Assembly: GCF_019797865.1 (NCBI RefSeq)
Contig: NZ_CP081869.1
Coordinates: 2,108,001-2,172,000 of the forward strand
DNA: 64,000 nt
Reading direction: 5' to 3'
Source of the DNA: Chenggangzhangella methanolivorans
GTDB lineage: Bacteria > Pseudomonadota > Alphaproteobacteria > Rhizobiales > Methylopilaceae
Positions 36,662 through 45,396 of the stretch are shown piece after piece. Each line of letters starts with the position of its first letter. Position 1 is the first letter of the stretch. The notes beneath the pieces are model-generated. The model did no database searches. It saw only the letters and a list, made by a program, of their open reading frames with translations, and had not been told where the DNA came from. Position numbers and translations under genes: made by a program.

Positions 36662-37504
36662 ATGAAGAACTTTCTTCTCGAGACCGATGTCATAACCGTC
36701 GATGGCCTCTCGATCCGCTATGCCAAGGGTGGCACGTCCAAAGGGCCGCCCCTTCTGCTGACGAGCCCCTGGCCGCAAAGCGTCCAGGCGTTTCACGCGA
36801 TCTGGCCGCTGCTTCAGGACGTGGGGCCGCTGGTCGCCGTCGATCTGCCCGGCTTCGGGCGCTCGCAGTTTCGAGCGGACCTCATGACCCCGGCGACGAT
36901 GGGCGGCTTCATCGTGAAGATTGCCGAAGCGTTCGGCCTGAAGCGCGTCCACGCGGTCAGCCCGGACATCGGCACCTCGGCGGCGCTGTTCGCCGCTTCG
37001 CAGAAGCCTTCGATGTTTGAAAGCGTGATCGTAGGCAGCGGCGGCACGAGCATGGATCTCGTGGGAGCAGGCCTTCGAAGCGTGATTGAAGGGCCATTGT
37101 CGGAGATCGACGGCGGCTCCGACGGCCAGATCGTCGCTGATCGCATCAAGCGGCTGTCGAGAAACCAACCGCCTGCCGACGCTCTGGAGGACTATCGGCT
37201 CTCATCCGCCGAGGGTCGTTACAAAGCCGCAGCCGCTTATGTCCGGGCGTATCCGTCCGACTTGCCGCGTCTTCACGACCTGCTGCCTTCGATCAAGACG
37301 CCGACGCTCGTCATCTCCGGAAAAACCGACCCGCTCGTCCCTCCGGGGAATGGAGATCTGCTGGTCGAAGGCCTTCCGCATGCGAGAGGCGAGATCGTCG
37401 ATGCAGGTCACTTCGTCTGGGAAGACGAACCAGAAATCTACGCCGGGCTCATCGTGGATTGGGTCCGCGGCGGCTCGCAAAGCCTGATCGCTGAAACCCT
37501 CTGA
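36662..37504 (+). CDS. Alpha/beta hydrolase with an Asp nucleophile (dehalogenase/epoxide hydrolase type)
   Basis: A 280-residue hydrolase. The nucleophile elbow HAVSPDIGTSA carries Asp instead of Ser, as in haloalkane dehalogenases and epoxide hydrolases; the acid region is VISGKTDPLVP and the His lies in DAGHFVWEDEPE. The ATG at 36662 has GGAG upstream at normal spacing; one at 36647 is possible. It sits between two SDR genes with small gaps. Substrate is inferred only at class level. Confidence 0.75.
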   Translation: MKNFLLETDVITVDGLSIRYAKGGTSKGPPLLLTSPWPQSVQAFHAIWPLLQDVGPLVAVDLPGFGRSQFRADLMTPATMGGFIVKIAEAFGLKRVHAVSPDIGTSAALFAASQKPSMFESVIVGSGGTSMDLVGAGLRSVIEGPLSEIDGGSDGQIVADRIKRLSRNQPPADALEDYRLSSAEGRYKAAAAYVRAYPSDLPRLHDLLPSIKTPTLVISGKTDPLVPPGNGDLLVEGLPHARGEIVDAGHFVWEDEPEIYAGLIVDWVRGGSQSLIAETL

Positions 37505-37516
37505 AGGATCGAAGTC

Positions 37517-38275
37517 GTGCAACTCACCGACAATACCGTCTTCATCACCGGGTCGACTTCGGGAATTGGCCGAGGCCTTGCCGAAGCGTTCCACAAGCTG
37601 GGCAACAAGGTCATCGTCGCCGGCCGCCGCAAGGAGCTGCTTTCGGAGGTCACCAAAGCCAACCCCGGCATGGTCGGGATCGAACTCGACATCGCTGATC
37701 CTGAGAGCATCAAGCGGGTGGCGGACGAGCTTATTCGTGAGCATCCGACCCTTAATGTCTTGATCAACAATGCGGGGATCATGCCCTTCGACGACGCCGG
37801 TGGCGTGGTGGACGACGCAGACGCTCAGCGCGTGCTCACGACCAATCTGCTCGGCACGATCCGCATGACGTCGGCGCTGATCGAACACCTTAAGAGCCAA
37901 CCGCGCGCAACCATCGTCAACAACACCTCGATCCTGGCATTCATGCCCTTGGCGGTTGCCGCGATCTATTCAGCCAGCAAGGCCGCTCTGCACTCCTACA
38001 CGCTCTCGCAGCGCTTCATGCTGCGTGAGACGTCGGTGCGCGTTCAGGAGATCACGCCGCCGTGGGTCAACACGGACCTGGTCAAGAAGAGTGACGACCC
38101 TCGCGCAATGCCGCTCGACGCCTTCATTGAGCAGACGATGGCTGGCTTGGCGACTGAGGTCGAAGAAGTGGTGGTTGAAGCGGTCCAGCGAGTGCGGGCT
38201 AATCCCGGCCCGCAGGAACATGCTCTCGTGAACGCCTTCAACATGAGCATTGTCGCGAACCCTATGCCGGTTTGA
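37517..38275 (+). CDS. Short-chain dehydrogenase/reductase, DltE-like
   Basis: A 252-residue SDR with GTG start 12 bases after the hydrolase stop (AAGGAT upstream). Motifs: TGSTSGIGRGLAEAF, NNAGIMPFDD, the Ser in VNNTSILAF, and YSASKAALHSY. The ending (VRANPGPQEHALVNAFNM) is usual for DltE-type oxidoreductases. Likely a carbonyl reductase working with its operon neighbours. Two hairpins downstream separate it from the Hsp20-Lon pair. Confidence 0.82.
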   Translation: MQLTDNTVFITGSTSGIGRGLAEAFHKLGNKVIVAGRRKELLSEVTKANPGMVGIELDIADPESIKRVADELIREHPTLNVLINNAGIMPFDDAGGVVDDADAQRVLTTNLLGTIRMTSALIEHLKSQPRATIVNNTSILAFMPLAVAAIYSASKAALHSYTLSQRFMLRETSVRVQEITPPWVNTDLVKKSDDPRAMPLDAFIEQTMAGLATEVEEVVVEAVQRVRANPGPQEHALVNAFNMSIVANPMPV

Positions 38276-38283
38276 ACGCTCTA

Positions 38284-38346
38284 GGGTCGGATCGGAACGT
38301 CGCTCTGGCGGACGGTCCGACCCAATTCCGGCTTGTGGCAAGCCGG
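38284..38346 (+). terminator. Two hairpins between the SDR operon and hsp20
   Basis: GGGTCGGA (38284-38291) pairs with TCCGACCC (38316-38323) over a 24-base loop. Next, CCGGCTT (38328-38334) pairs with AAGCCGG (38340-38346) over GTGGC. The first may end the SDR transcript. The second lies in the likely leader of hsp20 and could act on its translation, as RNA thermometers do for small heat shock genes in rhizobia. This last point is conjecture. Confidence 0.4.
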
Positions 38347-38410
38347 ACCAGTTCCCACCTTCTGCGTCGTCCGCGGAGCCGGCTCGTGGACCAGTCCAAG
38401 AGGCGCTTCC

Positions 38411-38821
38411 TTGGCCAATCGAGACCCTTTGAACTGGATGCTGGGTGAAGCGCTCGACACGCTTGCCCGGGCCGAACGCCTGCATCGCCAGGTGTTCGTT
38501 CTCCAGGCGACTGCGACGCCGCGTGAACCCGCTTGGGAGCCACCCGTCGACGTCATCGAGACCGACGACGAGGTTCTGGTGCTTGTCGCCTTGCCTGGCG
38601 TCAATCCCGAGCGCGTCGAGGCGGCGATCGAGGACGGGGCTCTCGTGGTGGCCGGCCGCCGGACGCTGCCAGCCGCCCTGCGCAACGCGGTCATCCATCG
38701 TCTCGAACTTCCACAGGGTCGTTTCGAGCGCCGTATCCCGCTGCCTGCCGGACGGTATTCCGGCGTGCGGCAAGCGGCGGCCGACGGCTGCCTGCTGTTC
38801 AGCCTGACGAAGGCGATCTGA
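38411..38821 (+). CDS. Hsp20-family small heat shock protein
   Basis: A 136-residue alpha-crystallin-domain chaperone that holds unfolding proteins. The domain shows PPVDVIETDDEVLVLVALPG, EDGALVVAGRR, LPQGRFERRIPLPAG and a final DGCLLFSLTKAI. The start is probably TTG at 38411, with AAGAGG seven bases before it. The gene is 10 bases from lon, so the holdase and the protease are made together. The C-terminal I-x-I motif of many sHsps is absent. Confidence 0.78.
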   Translation: MANRDPLNWMLGEALDTLARAERLHRQVFVLQATATPREPAWEPPVDVIETDDEVLVLVALPGVNPERVEAAIEDGALVVAGRRTLPAALRNAVIHRLELPQGRFERRIPLPAGRYSGVRQAAADGCLLFSLTKAI

Positions 38822-38831
38822 GGCTGAGAGC

Positions 38832-41225
38832 ATGAGCGACATTTTCGGAAATTCGGACCCTATCGAAGCCGCAGCTGAGGATCGCTCCGCGCCGGCGCTG
38901 CCTTCTGACGGCATGATCATCCTGCCGGTGCGTGGCTCGGTGCTGTTCCCTAACCTTATCGCGCCGTTCTCGATCGCGCGTCCTCGGAGCATCGCGGCGA
39001 TCCAGCAAGCGGTCCGCGAGGAACGCCAGATCGCGGTGGTCCTGCAGAAGGACCCAGAGGTCGTGGAACCTGGCGCCGCCGACCTCTACGGCGTCGGCAC
39101 GGTCGCCAATATCGTCCGCTACGTCACCGCTCAGGACGGCTCTCACCACGTCGTCTTGCAGGGCGCGCAACGGATGCGGTTGCTCGACTTCTTCCCTGGC
39201 ACGCCGTTCCCTTTCGCGCGGGTGCTGCAGATCCCGGAGCCAAGCGCTCGCTCGCCCGAGATCGAGGCGCGCTTCCTCAACCTGCGCCAGCAGGCTGTCG
39301 AGGCGCTGAATTTGCTGCCGCAAGTTCCGCAGGAGCTCGTCCAGGCGATCCAGTCGGCCCCGTCGGCGGCCGTGCTCGCCGACATGACCGCCGCCTATAT
39401 GGACGTCTCGCCCGAACAGAAGCAGGAGATCCTTGAGACCGTCGACCTCGTCGAACGGATGGAGAGGGTGTCACGCCTTCTCGCCGAGCGCGCCGAGGTG
39501 CTTAAGATCAGCCAGGAGATTGGCCGGCAGACCAAAGCGACCTTCGACGAGCGGCAGCGCGAGGCGGTGCTACGCGAGCAGATGGCCGCGATCCAGCGCG
39601 AGCTCGGCGAAGGCGAAGGCAAGGCCCAGGAAGTCGCGGAGCTCAGCGAGGCGATCACCGCCGCCGGCATGCCTAGGGAAGTCGAGGACCAAGCCCGCAA
39701 GGAACTGCGCCGTTACGAGCGCATGCCTGAGGCCGCCGGCGAGGCCGGCATGATCCGCACCTATCTCGATTGGCTGATCGAGCTGTCGTGGAAGGAGCCG
39801 GACGCAGGCGACATCGACATCGCCGAGGCGCGCCGCATCCTCGACGAGGACCATTTCGGCCTCGAGAAGATCAAGAGCCGCATCGTCGAATATCTGGCGG
39901 TCCGCAAGCTCGCGCCGAACGGGAAGGCCCCGATCCTGTGCTTCGCCGGCCCTCCGGGCGTCGGCAAGACCTCGCTCGGCCAGTCGATCGCGCGCGCCAT
40001 GGGCCGCCCCTTTGTGCGCGTCAGCCTCGGCGGCGTCCATGACGAGGCAGAGATCCGCGGCCATCGGCGGACCTATGTCGGCGCGCTGCCTGGCAACATC
40101 ATCCAGGGCATCCGCAAGGCCGGCTCGCGCGGGGCGGTGATGATGCTCGACGAGATCGACAAGATGGGTCGCGGCATCCAGGGCGACCCTTCGGCCGCGA
40201 TGCTGGAAGTGCTCGACCCCGAGCAGAACGGGACGTTCCGGGACAACTATCTCGGCGTGCCGTTCGACCTGTCGCGCGTCGTCTTCATCGCAACCGCCAA
40301 CATGCTCGATACGATCCCGGGCCCGCTGCGCGACCGCATGGAGATCATCAGCCTCGCAGGCTACACCGAGGGCGAGAAGCTACAGATCGCCGAGCGCTAT
40401 CTGGCTCGCCGCCAGCTGGAGGCGAACGGCCTGACGGCTGACCAGGCTGCGATCGACACAGAAGCGCTTCGGGCGATCATCCGCGACTACACGCGTGAGG
40501 CAGGCGTGCGCAGCCTCGAGCGCGAGATCGGTCGTGTGCTGCGCAACGGCGCGGTCAGAATCGCAGACGGCAGCGAGACCCACGTCCGGATCGGCGTCGA
40601 TGATCTCGAAGCCATCCTTGGGCCGTCACGCTTCGAGAACGAGATCGCCATGCGCACCAGCGTGCCAGGTGTCGCAACGGGACTTGCCTGGACGCCGGTC
40701 GGCGGCGACATCCTCTTCATCGAGGCGGCGCGCAATCCGGGCCGGGGCGGCTTCATCCTAACCGGCCATCTTGGCGACGTGATGCGGGAAAGCGCCCAGG
40801 CGGCGCTCAGCCTCGTGAAGAGCAAGGCGGCTTCGCTTGGCGTTGATGCATCCGCCTTCGACAAGAGCGACATCCACGTCCACGTGCCAGCCGGCGCCAC
40901 GCCCAAGGATGGGCCGAGTGCGGGTGTAGCCATGTATACGTCTCTCGCGTCACTGATGACGAACCGCACCGTGCGTAGCGACACTGCGATGACTGGTGAG
41001 ATCTCGTTGCGTGGGCTTGTGCTTCCTGTCGGCGGCATCAAGGAGAAGGTCGTGGCTGCTGCGGCGGCTGGCCTGACGCGCGTCATGCTGCCGGCGAGGA
41101 ACCGTCGTGACTATGACGACATCCCGAAGGAGGCCCGAGATCGGCTCGAGTTCGTTTGGCTCGAGCATGTCGATCAAGCGATCGAGGCGGCCCTAGATCC
41201 TCGAAGTAACGCAGCCAAAACGTAG
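38832..41225 (+). CDS. lon: ATP-dependent protease Lon
   Basis: A full-length Lon of 797 residues. N-terminal substrate domain (ILPVRGSVLFPNLIAPFSI), coiled middle, AAA+ ATPase with Walker A GPPGVGKTSLG and Walker B MMLDEIDKMG, and the Ser-Lys protease domain with DGPSAGVAMYTSL (catalytic Ser) and GGIKEKVVAA (Lys). It removes damaged and regulatory proteins. Pairing with Hsp20, away from the usual clpX-lon-hupB cluster, suggests an accessory stress copy. Sequence is intact. Confidence 0.9.
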   Translation: MSDIFGNSDPIEAAAEDRSAPALPSDGMIILPVRGSVLFPNLIAPFSIARPRSIAAIQQAVREERQIAVVLQKDPEVVEPGAADLYGVGTVANIVRYVTAQDGSHHVVLQGAQRMRLLDFFPGTPFPFARVLQIPEPSARSPEIEARFLNLRQQAVEALNLLPQVPQELVQAIQSAPSAAVLADMTAAYMDVSPEQKQEILETVDLVERMERVSRLLAERAEVLKISQEIGRQTKATFDERQREAVLREQMAAIQRELGEGEGKAQEVAELSEAITAAGMPREVEDQARKELRRYERMPEAAGEAGMIRTYLDWLIELSWKEPDAGDIDIAEARRILDEDHFGLEKIKSRIVEYLAVRKLAPNGKAPILCFAGPPGVGKTSLGQSIARAMGRPFVRVSLGGVHDEAEIRGHRRTYVGALPGNIIQGIRKAGSRGAVMMLDEIDKMGRGIQGDPSAAMLEVLDPEQNGTFRDNYLGVPFDLSRVVFIATANMLDTIPGPLRDRMEIISLAGYTEGEKLQIAERYLARRQLEANGLTADQAAIDTEALRAIIRDYTREAGVRSLEREIGRVLRNGAVRIADGSETHVRIGVDDLEAILGPSRFENEIAMRTSVPGVATGLAWTPVGGDILFIEAARNPGRGGFILTGHLGDVMRESAQAALSLVKSKAASLGVDASAFDKSDIHVHVPAGATPKDGPSAGVAMYTSLASLMTNRTVRSDTAMTGEISLRGLVLPVGGIKEKVVAAAAAGLTRVMLPARNRRDYDDIPKEARDRLEFVWLEHVDQAIEAALDPRSNAAKT

Positions 41226-41284
41226 CAACTTCCACGATTATGGAGCGTCAGAAAGCGGACCCTCCGGAGGGCAGCCATGGGTCA

Positions 41285-41406
41285 GAAGCGCTTGTCATCT
41301 CGAGACGAAAACTTCGAGCACTCGTGCAATGGCTTCAGTCCCGGGGTCGGAAACGCCACTTAGCGCCTCTGAAGGAGCGAAGAGCGAGCGACCAGCGCGC
41401 CCTCGA
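41285..41406 (-). pseudogene. Decayed copy of the 3' end of the dihydroxyacetone kinase gene
   Basis: On the minus strand this segment encodes GRAGRSLFAPSEALSGVSDP, then GTEAIARVLEVFVSR and a TGA. It matches the last 36 residues of the kinase at 29647-31266 (RAGRSSYVPSGALSGVPDP, GAEAIARILEALASA). DNA similarity continues about 35 bases past the stop on both copies (41246-41284 versus 29609-29646). Upstream of this piece the sequence changes to AT-rich foreign DNA, so the rest of the copy was lost or displaced by the insertion. Confidence 0.7.
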
Positions 41407-41420
41407 CATGTCGCTTTCCA

Positions 41421-42056
41421 CTATAAGCTCTTCTTCAAAGACGAATCCTCAAGATATGGTTCAAGTTTACTAATATCAACAACATCCTGTGACTCACGCT
41501 TGATAATTTCGAGCACTATCGGCCCCAGTTTGCGGTTTCGAGCACGTCGAATTCCTTCCCTTCGCTTCAAACGATTGATCTCTCGCTTAGACGACGGATT
41601 ACACAAATCCGGTTCAATATCTGTCGTATGGGCAATACCAACTCGACGGTATCCGCTCTTTCCTGGAAGCTCACCTGCCAATTTTTTAACTGCGACAAAA
41701 TCGAATCCAACACTCTCGAGAGAGCGAATAACACGATTCACATAGCCTTTCTGCCTAAGCACTGCAAACGTTGTAGCATAAATTGGCGCGTATTCCATCA
41801 CATTATTACCAAAAAACCAATTTGCATGAATAGCTACTATCGCTTCAACTGTCCGTTTATTTTCGAACCAATGACGGCCGGATGCTGATGGAATGTCGCT
41901 CAAGGCAGTGAGGACGTGGAGATGCTGGTCATCTGTTAGACCAATTTCCCCGGCATCAAGTCTCCGCACTATTTCATCTCTAAACATTTGTGTTGCGCGC
42001 GGGTTCGTTCCATAGAATACCGTCCTTTCAAACTGAGCTGGCCGATCATCCGGCAT
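41421..42056 (-). CDS. Unknown protein coupled to the serine recombinase
   Basis: A 211-residue protein that starts two bases after the recombinase stop, so both are surely made together. The N-terminal half is mixed (ERTVFYGTNPRATQMFRDEI, DDQHLHVLTALSDIPSASGR); the C-terminal third is very basic (SSKREINRLKRREGIRRARN), which suggests DNA or RNA binding. I do not recognise a family. A recombination helper or directionality factor would fit the position, but nothing in the sequence proves it. Base composition is AT-richer than the flanks, a sign of transfer. Confidence 0.55.
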   Translation of the reverse strand: MPDDRPAQFERTVFYGTNPRATQMFRDEIVRRLDAGEIGLTDDQHLHVLTALSDIPSASGRHWFENKRTVEAIVAIHANWFFGNNVMEYAPIYATTFAVLRQKGYVNRVIRSLESVGFDFVAVKKLAGELPGKSGYRRVGIAHTTDIEPDLCNPSSKREINRLKRREGIRRARNRKLGPIVLEIIKRESQDVVDISKLEPYLEDSSLKKSL

Positions 42057-42058
42057 TC

Positions 42059-43594
42059 CTAGTAACGGGAAATATTAATGTCTACTTGGACGTCAATCGA
42101 ATCTCGTTCATTTCTTCTCCTGTATCGCACCTCATGAATAATACTGTTCATTTTCGCAACGAGAAGTGCACTTTCTTCGTTGTCCTTGGCATTTGGATCT
42201 CGCCTCCCGAACTCCTCTAACGCTTTCGCAAACGCACCTACAGACGTGTATTGCGTCTCTACCGGAGTTATCTCGACATCCTTGATCCCTGTCAGTATTG
42301 CATATAATTCGTTTTTCCTAGTAACGCGGGGCTCGTGTTTATCATTGAAATGCTCATTAGAGATTCGCTTTGTAATTTTGAGATCAATTATTTCAGATAT
42401 TTCATCATCAATACGTTTTATGCGCGTCCGTATGTCAGATTTTCTAGCGTCAATTTCAGCTTGGCGGGCGCGCTGATTTGCTTGCGTACTTTCAATAAAC
42501 GCGCCATCGGGCTGTAGTTTCGGGATAAGGTCTTTTATGATGGATAATACTGCTTCAATCAGTACATAGCGCGGAAGAGTGCTTCGTATGCGATTATCTC
42601 CTTTATGATTGCAATCGAAATTATGCTTCGCTTTACCCATGAATCCGTCGCAGGTTGGGCATTTCACCTTCTTCTCAAGGAAGTAGGCTGATCGATCAAT
42701 CGATTTTGATGTTCCGGCCACTCGCGCCGCAGCAGCGTAAAATATGTCATCTGTGACGAGAGCTTCGTGAAGCCCTCGCACGTATATTATTTGATCATCT
42801 GGATTTCGAAGCCGGACCTTATCTACTGTTGTTGTCGCCCTCCAGCGTATCATGCCGATATATGCTGGGTTGGTTGCTATATAAACAATAGTGGACTCCC
42901 ACCAGCCGTCGAAACCGCGCGGAGACTCCCAGCCTTTGGCCTCAACCAAGTATTTTATAATCTGAGGCGAAACTCCGGCAGCCAACCAGCCAAGTATTGT
43001 TACTACTCGTGGCCCATTTATGGGATCTTCCCTTATCGTACCACGCTCTCTTCCGATAGTAAAACCGTACGGAATGCCCCCAAGATTGTATCCATCGTTC
43101 GCAGCTTTAAGCATTCCAAGATAGAGTTTGTTAGCCGTAGACTCGTAATCCTGCGCAGCAACACCTGCGGCAAGCGCTGCAGAGATGGGATCGTCAATAA
43201 ATTTTCTTGAGGAGCAATCGTATAGCTTTACACCACGCAGTCGAAAGGCTGCCCAGGCATTTATCCAGGAGGTAAGTGACCTAGCAAAACGGCAAGGAGT
43301 CGCAATAGTAAGTACGTCAAATTCGCCAGCAAGTGCGCGGTTGTATAAGCGCTCCAACTTGGGTCGCTCTTCCATCGGAAGAACCCCAGACAGCCCGTGA
43401 TCGTAGTGAAAATCTCCAGACTGCCAACGATGTTCGGCAGCAGCGGCGCGACATGCTGCCTCCTGAGTAGGCCCGCTATCTTGCTCGTCAGTAGAGGTCC
43501 GACCGTAGTGCTCTGCGATTAGCACTGATCGCTTTGTGCGCTCAACGAAACCCGGGAGTGTCCTGAGCGTAACAGGGAGCACGAGAGGGGGCAT
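42059..43594 (-). CDS. Large serine recombinase (site-specific integrase)
   Basis: Resolvase domain with catalytic Ser in EHYGRTSTDEQDSG, the Arg-rich active site in TPCRFARSLT, and the helix region ISAALAAGVAAQDYEST. The recombinase domain follows (GGIPYGFTIGRERGTIREDP, NPAYIGMIRW), then a zinc ribbon (KCPTCDGFMGKAK ... DCNHKG) and a long coiled coil. These are the parts of phage-type large serine integrases. The start is uncertain: the ATG at 43594 has AGAGG before it, the open frame reaches 43723, and the domain itself begins near 43525. It probably inserted the AT-rich element of 41410 to about 45330. Confidence 0.8.
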   Translation of the reverse strand: MPPLVLPVTLRTLPGFVERTKRSVLIAEHYGRTSTDEQDSGPTQEAACRAAAAEHRWQSGDFHYDHGLSGVLPMEERPKLERLYNRALAGEFDVLTIATPCRFARSLTSWINAWAAFRLRGVKLYDCSSRKFIDDPISAALAAGVAAQDYESTANKLYLGMLKAANDGYNLGGIPYGFTIGRERGTIREDPINGPRVVTILGWLAAGVSPQIIKYLVEAKGWESPRGFDGWWESTIVYIATNPAYIGMIRWRATTTVDKVRLRNPDDQIIYVRGLHEALVTDDIFYAAAARVAGTSKSIDRSAYFLEKKVKCPTCDGFMGKAKHNFDCNHKGDNRIRSTLPRYVLIEAVLSIIKDLIPKLQPDGAFIESTQANQRARQAEIDARKSDIRTRIKRIDDEISEIIDLKITKRISNEHFNDKHEPRVTRKNELYAILTGIKDVEITPVETQYTSVGAFAKALEEFGRRDPNAKDNEESALLVAKMNSIIHEVRYRRRNERDSIDVQVDINISRY

Positions 43595-43723
43595 GATCCT
43601 CTGCTCATCTCGCTCCAGGCTCGCTGATTCGATGAACATTTGTCCGTCTCGATGTGGGCTCTCAAGCGGCAAGCAAGGCCGCGCCATCTGTCTAAACATA
43701 TTAGACACCCGTGGTGTCGTCAA

Positions 43724-44562
43724 CCTGGGCGGTTCGGGTGCGGCCCAGCACTATCCAGCGCGATAGCGCCTCGACGAGATCGCGAGCGTTCGGCGAAAAA
43801 GAAGGACTGTCGCTTGCTGGGGAGTCGGAAGCACGCGTTCCTTGTCAGCGTCGACTGAAGATGAAGGCATAGGCGTTGCAGAGGTGGCTTCATCGGTCAT
43901 GCGACCCTCGGCCGGCAATGCGGCAGCACACTAAGTGCTCGAGGCGAGTTCGCGGAGCGACATCGACAGCGACTGTATACAAGTGATCGCGATGCTAGGC
44001 AACATTCAATAGCAGATTTTGAGAGCTAATATTTGATTGCTATAGATATTTGTTTAATCACATCTATCGGCCCGCGTGTTAATTATTAGAACGCAAATGC
44101 GACAACGCGAGGGGCGCGCCTCTTGTCACAATAGTATAGATCGGCAGACCGCCAACTCAGAACTAATGATTAACATAGGATAGGCCGTCAAAAGATCGAT
44201 TCGAAGACAAAACTCAATGGCACATCAGATCATTTAGCCATCGTTATAATCGAAATGCTTAGCGATTTCCGAATGGTTCTAGCGCCAGACTGTGTCGCTT
44301 GCGACTGCGAAACCTGGTAAAGAGCGCGCTGTTTACTGGAAAACCCAGTCGCAAGTGACATCCCACATAACTCTTAGATATATCAGGCAAAATTTAAGAT
44401 GAAACAATCTGGACGTCGCCAAACTCTAGGCCAATCGACGTAGCTGCCGATCGCGATGCGGGGCTACAGGGCGTGGCGACGCGCCACTGAGCATCATTTG
44501 ACTTTTGGCAATTAAATCTATCTAATACTTACATTGGCGATTTTTGGGCTTAAGCGACGGTT
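43724..44562. other. AT-rich gap of about 840 bases in the mobile insert
   Basis: No gene found on either strand. Composition is clearly AT-rich from 43980 on. It separates the divergent recombinase and the unknown gene at 44563. Such a place in an integrative element can hold attachment sites, promoters or a small RNA. I see no direct repeats or clear promoter that would decide. Confidence 0.45.
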
Positions 44563-45318
44563 ATGGGTCAGCGCTGGTTCGAGGCGGCATCAAAGGCAGA
44601 GCCGAAAGTAAAAGACGCGGCACGAGGCATGCGTGAGCGCGCTATTAAAGAAGAGGCGCGAGTTCATAATATCTCCTCACAGACTTTGACGCGAGCGATC
44701 CTAGCGTTGAATTTCGCTCGTGAGTTTCAGGATCGTCATCAGGTCGACCTGACAAAAATGGCGCTTAACACCGTTGAAGATATAAAAAAATGGGCGAGCT
44801 ATGATGTAGCGGGAGCAAAGGCGGTCGCCGAGCGTGTAGTCACCGATAAATTGTCAGTCAGGGCGGTCCGTTCACTCGAACAAAAAGCTAGAGACCCGCA
44901 ATCAATCGATCTTCCAGACCGATTGGCACCGAGTGTCACCACAGAGCTTTTAGTTGAAGATATCAATCAGAAGTATCCTGATGATCGATATATTCGTATT
45001 GTGCCTTCAGAAGACGCGCCGTCAGCAGATTATTGCCTATACGACGACCAAACGAAAAATAAAATTTTTATACGTGTGTTTAGTGACTACTCGCGCGATG
45101 AAGTAACAAGGCGCAAGCTCGTTAACGAATTGGTTCTCGCTCTCGCGATTAGAGATTATTTCGGTAGTGTTGTGATATATGTTGAATCTCAATCAACATA
45201 CCGGATCGCCAATGAATGGCTTCTATACCGCCATAGAAGTTATGATGTACGCGTACCTCCGATTAGACAGATATCAATCGAAATGCAGCCATGTATTTCG
45301 ACTACGAAATCATTGTAA
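44563..45318 (+). CDS. Unknown protein of the mobile insert
   Basis: A 251-residue AT-rich gene. The N-terminal part is helical and basic (SKAEPKVKDAARGMRERAIK, SSQTLTRAILALNFAREF), a layout found in DNA-binding proteins; the middle repeats helical pieces (SYDVAGAKAVAERVV). The C-terminal part is alternating strand and helix (ADYCLYDDQTKNKIFIRVFS, LALAIRDYFGSVVIYVES), loosely like a nuclease fold, without a provable active site. Start ATG follows a weak ribosome site. I do not recognise a family. Confidence 0.5.
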   Translation: MGQRWFEAASKAEPKVKDAARGMRERAIKEEARVHNISSQTLTRAILALNFAREFQDRHQVDLTKMALNTVEDIKKWASYDVAGAKAVAERVVTDKLSVRAVRSLEQKARDPQSIDLPDRLAPSVTTELLVEDINQKYPDDRYIRIVPSEDAPSADYCLYDDQTKNKIFIRVFSDYSRDEVTRRKLVNELVLALAIRDYFGSVVIYVESQSTYRIANEWLLYRHRSYDVRVPPIRQISIEMQPCISTTKSL

Positions 45319-45396
45319 TTATAACTAAAATTTAACTCTGCACCCTGACCTCTGCACTCGCGTGTCGAAGGGAAGTCACTTCGAGACCCACGCGCC

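Noticed and set aside
38391-38411. A possible third copy of the 21-bp palindrome (GGACCAGTCC core) before hsp20
   Set aside because: Only one half fits, and it overlaps the ribosome site of hsp20. The match can be chance.
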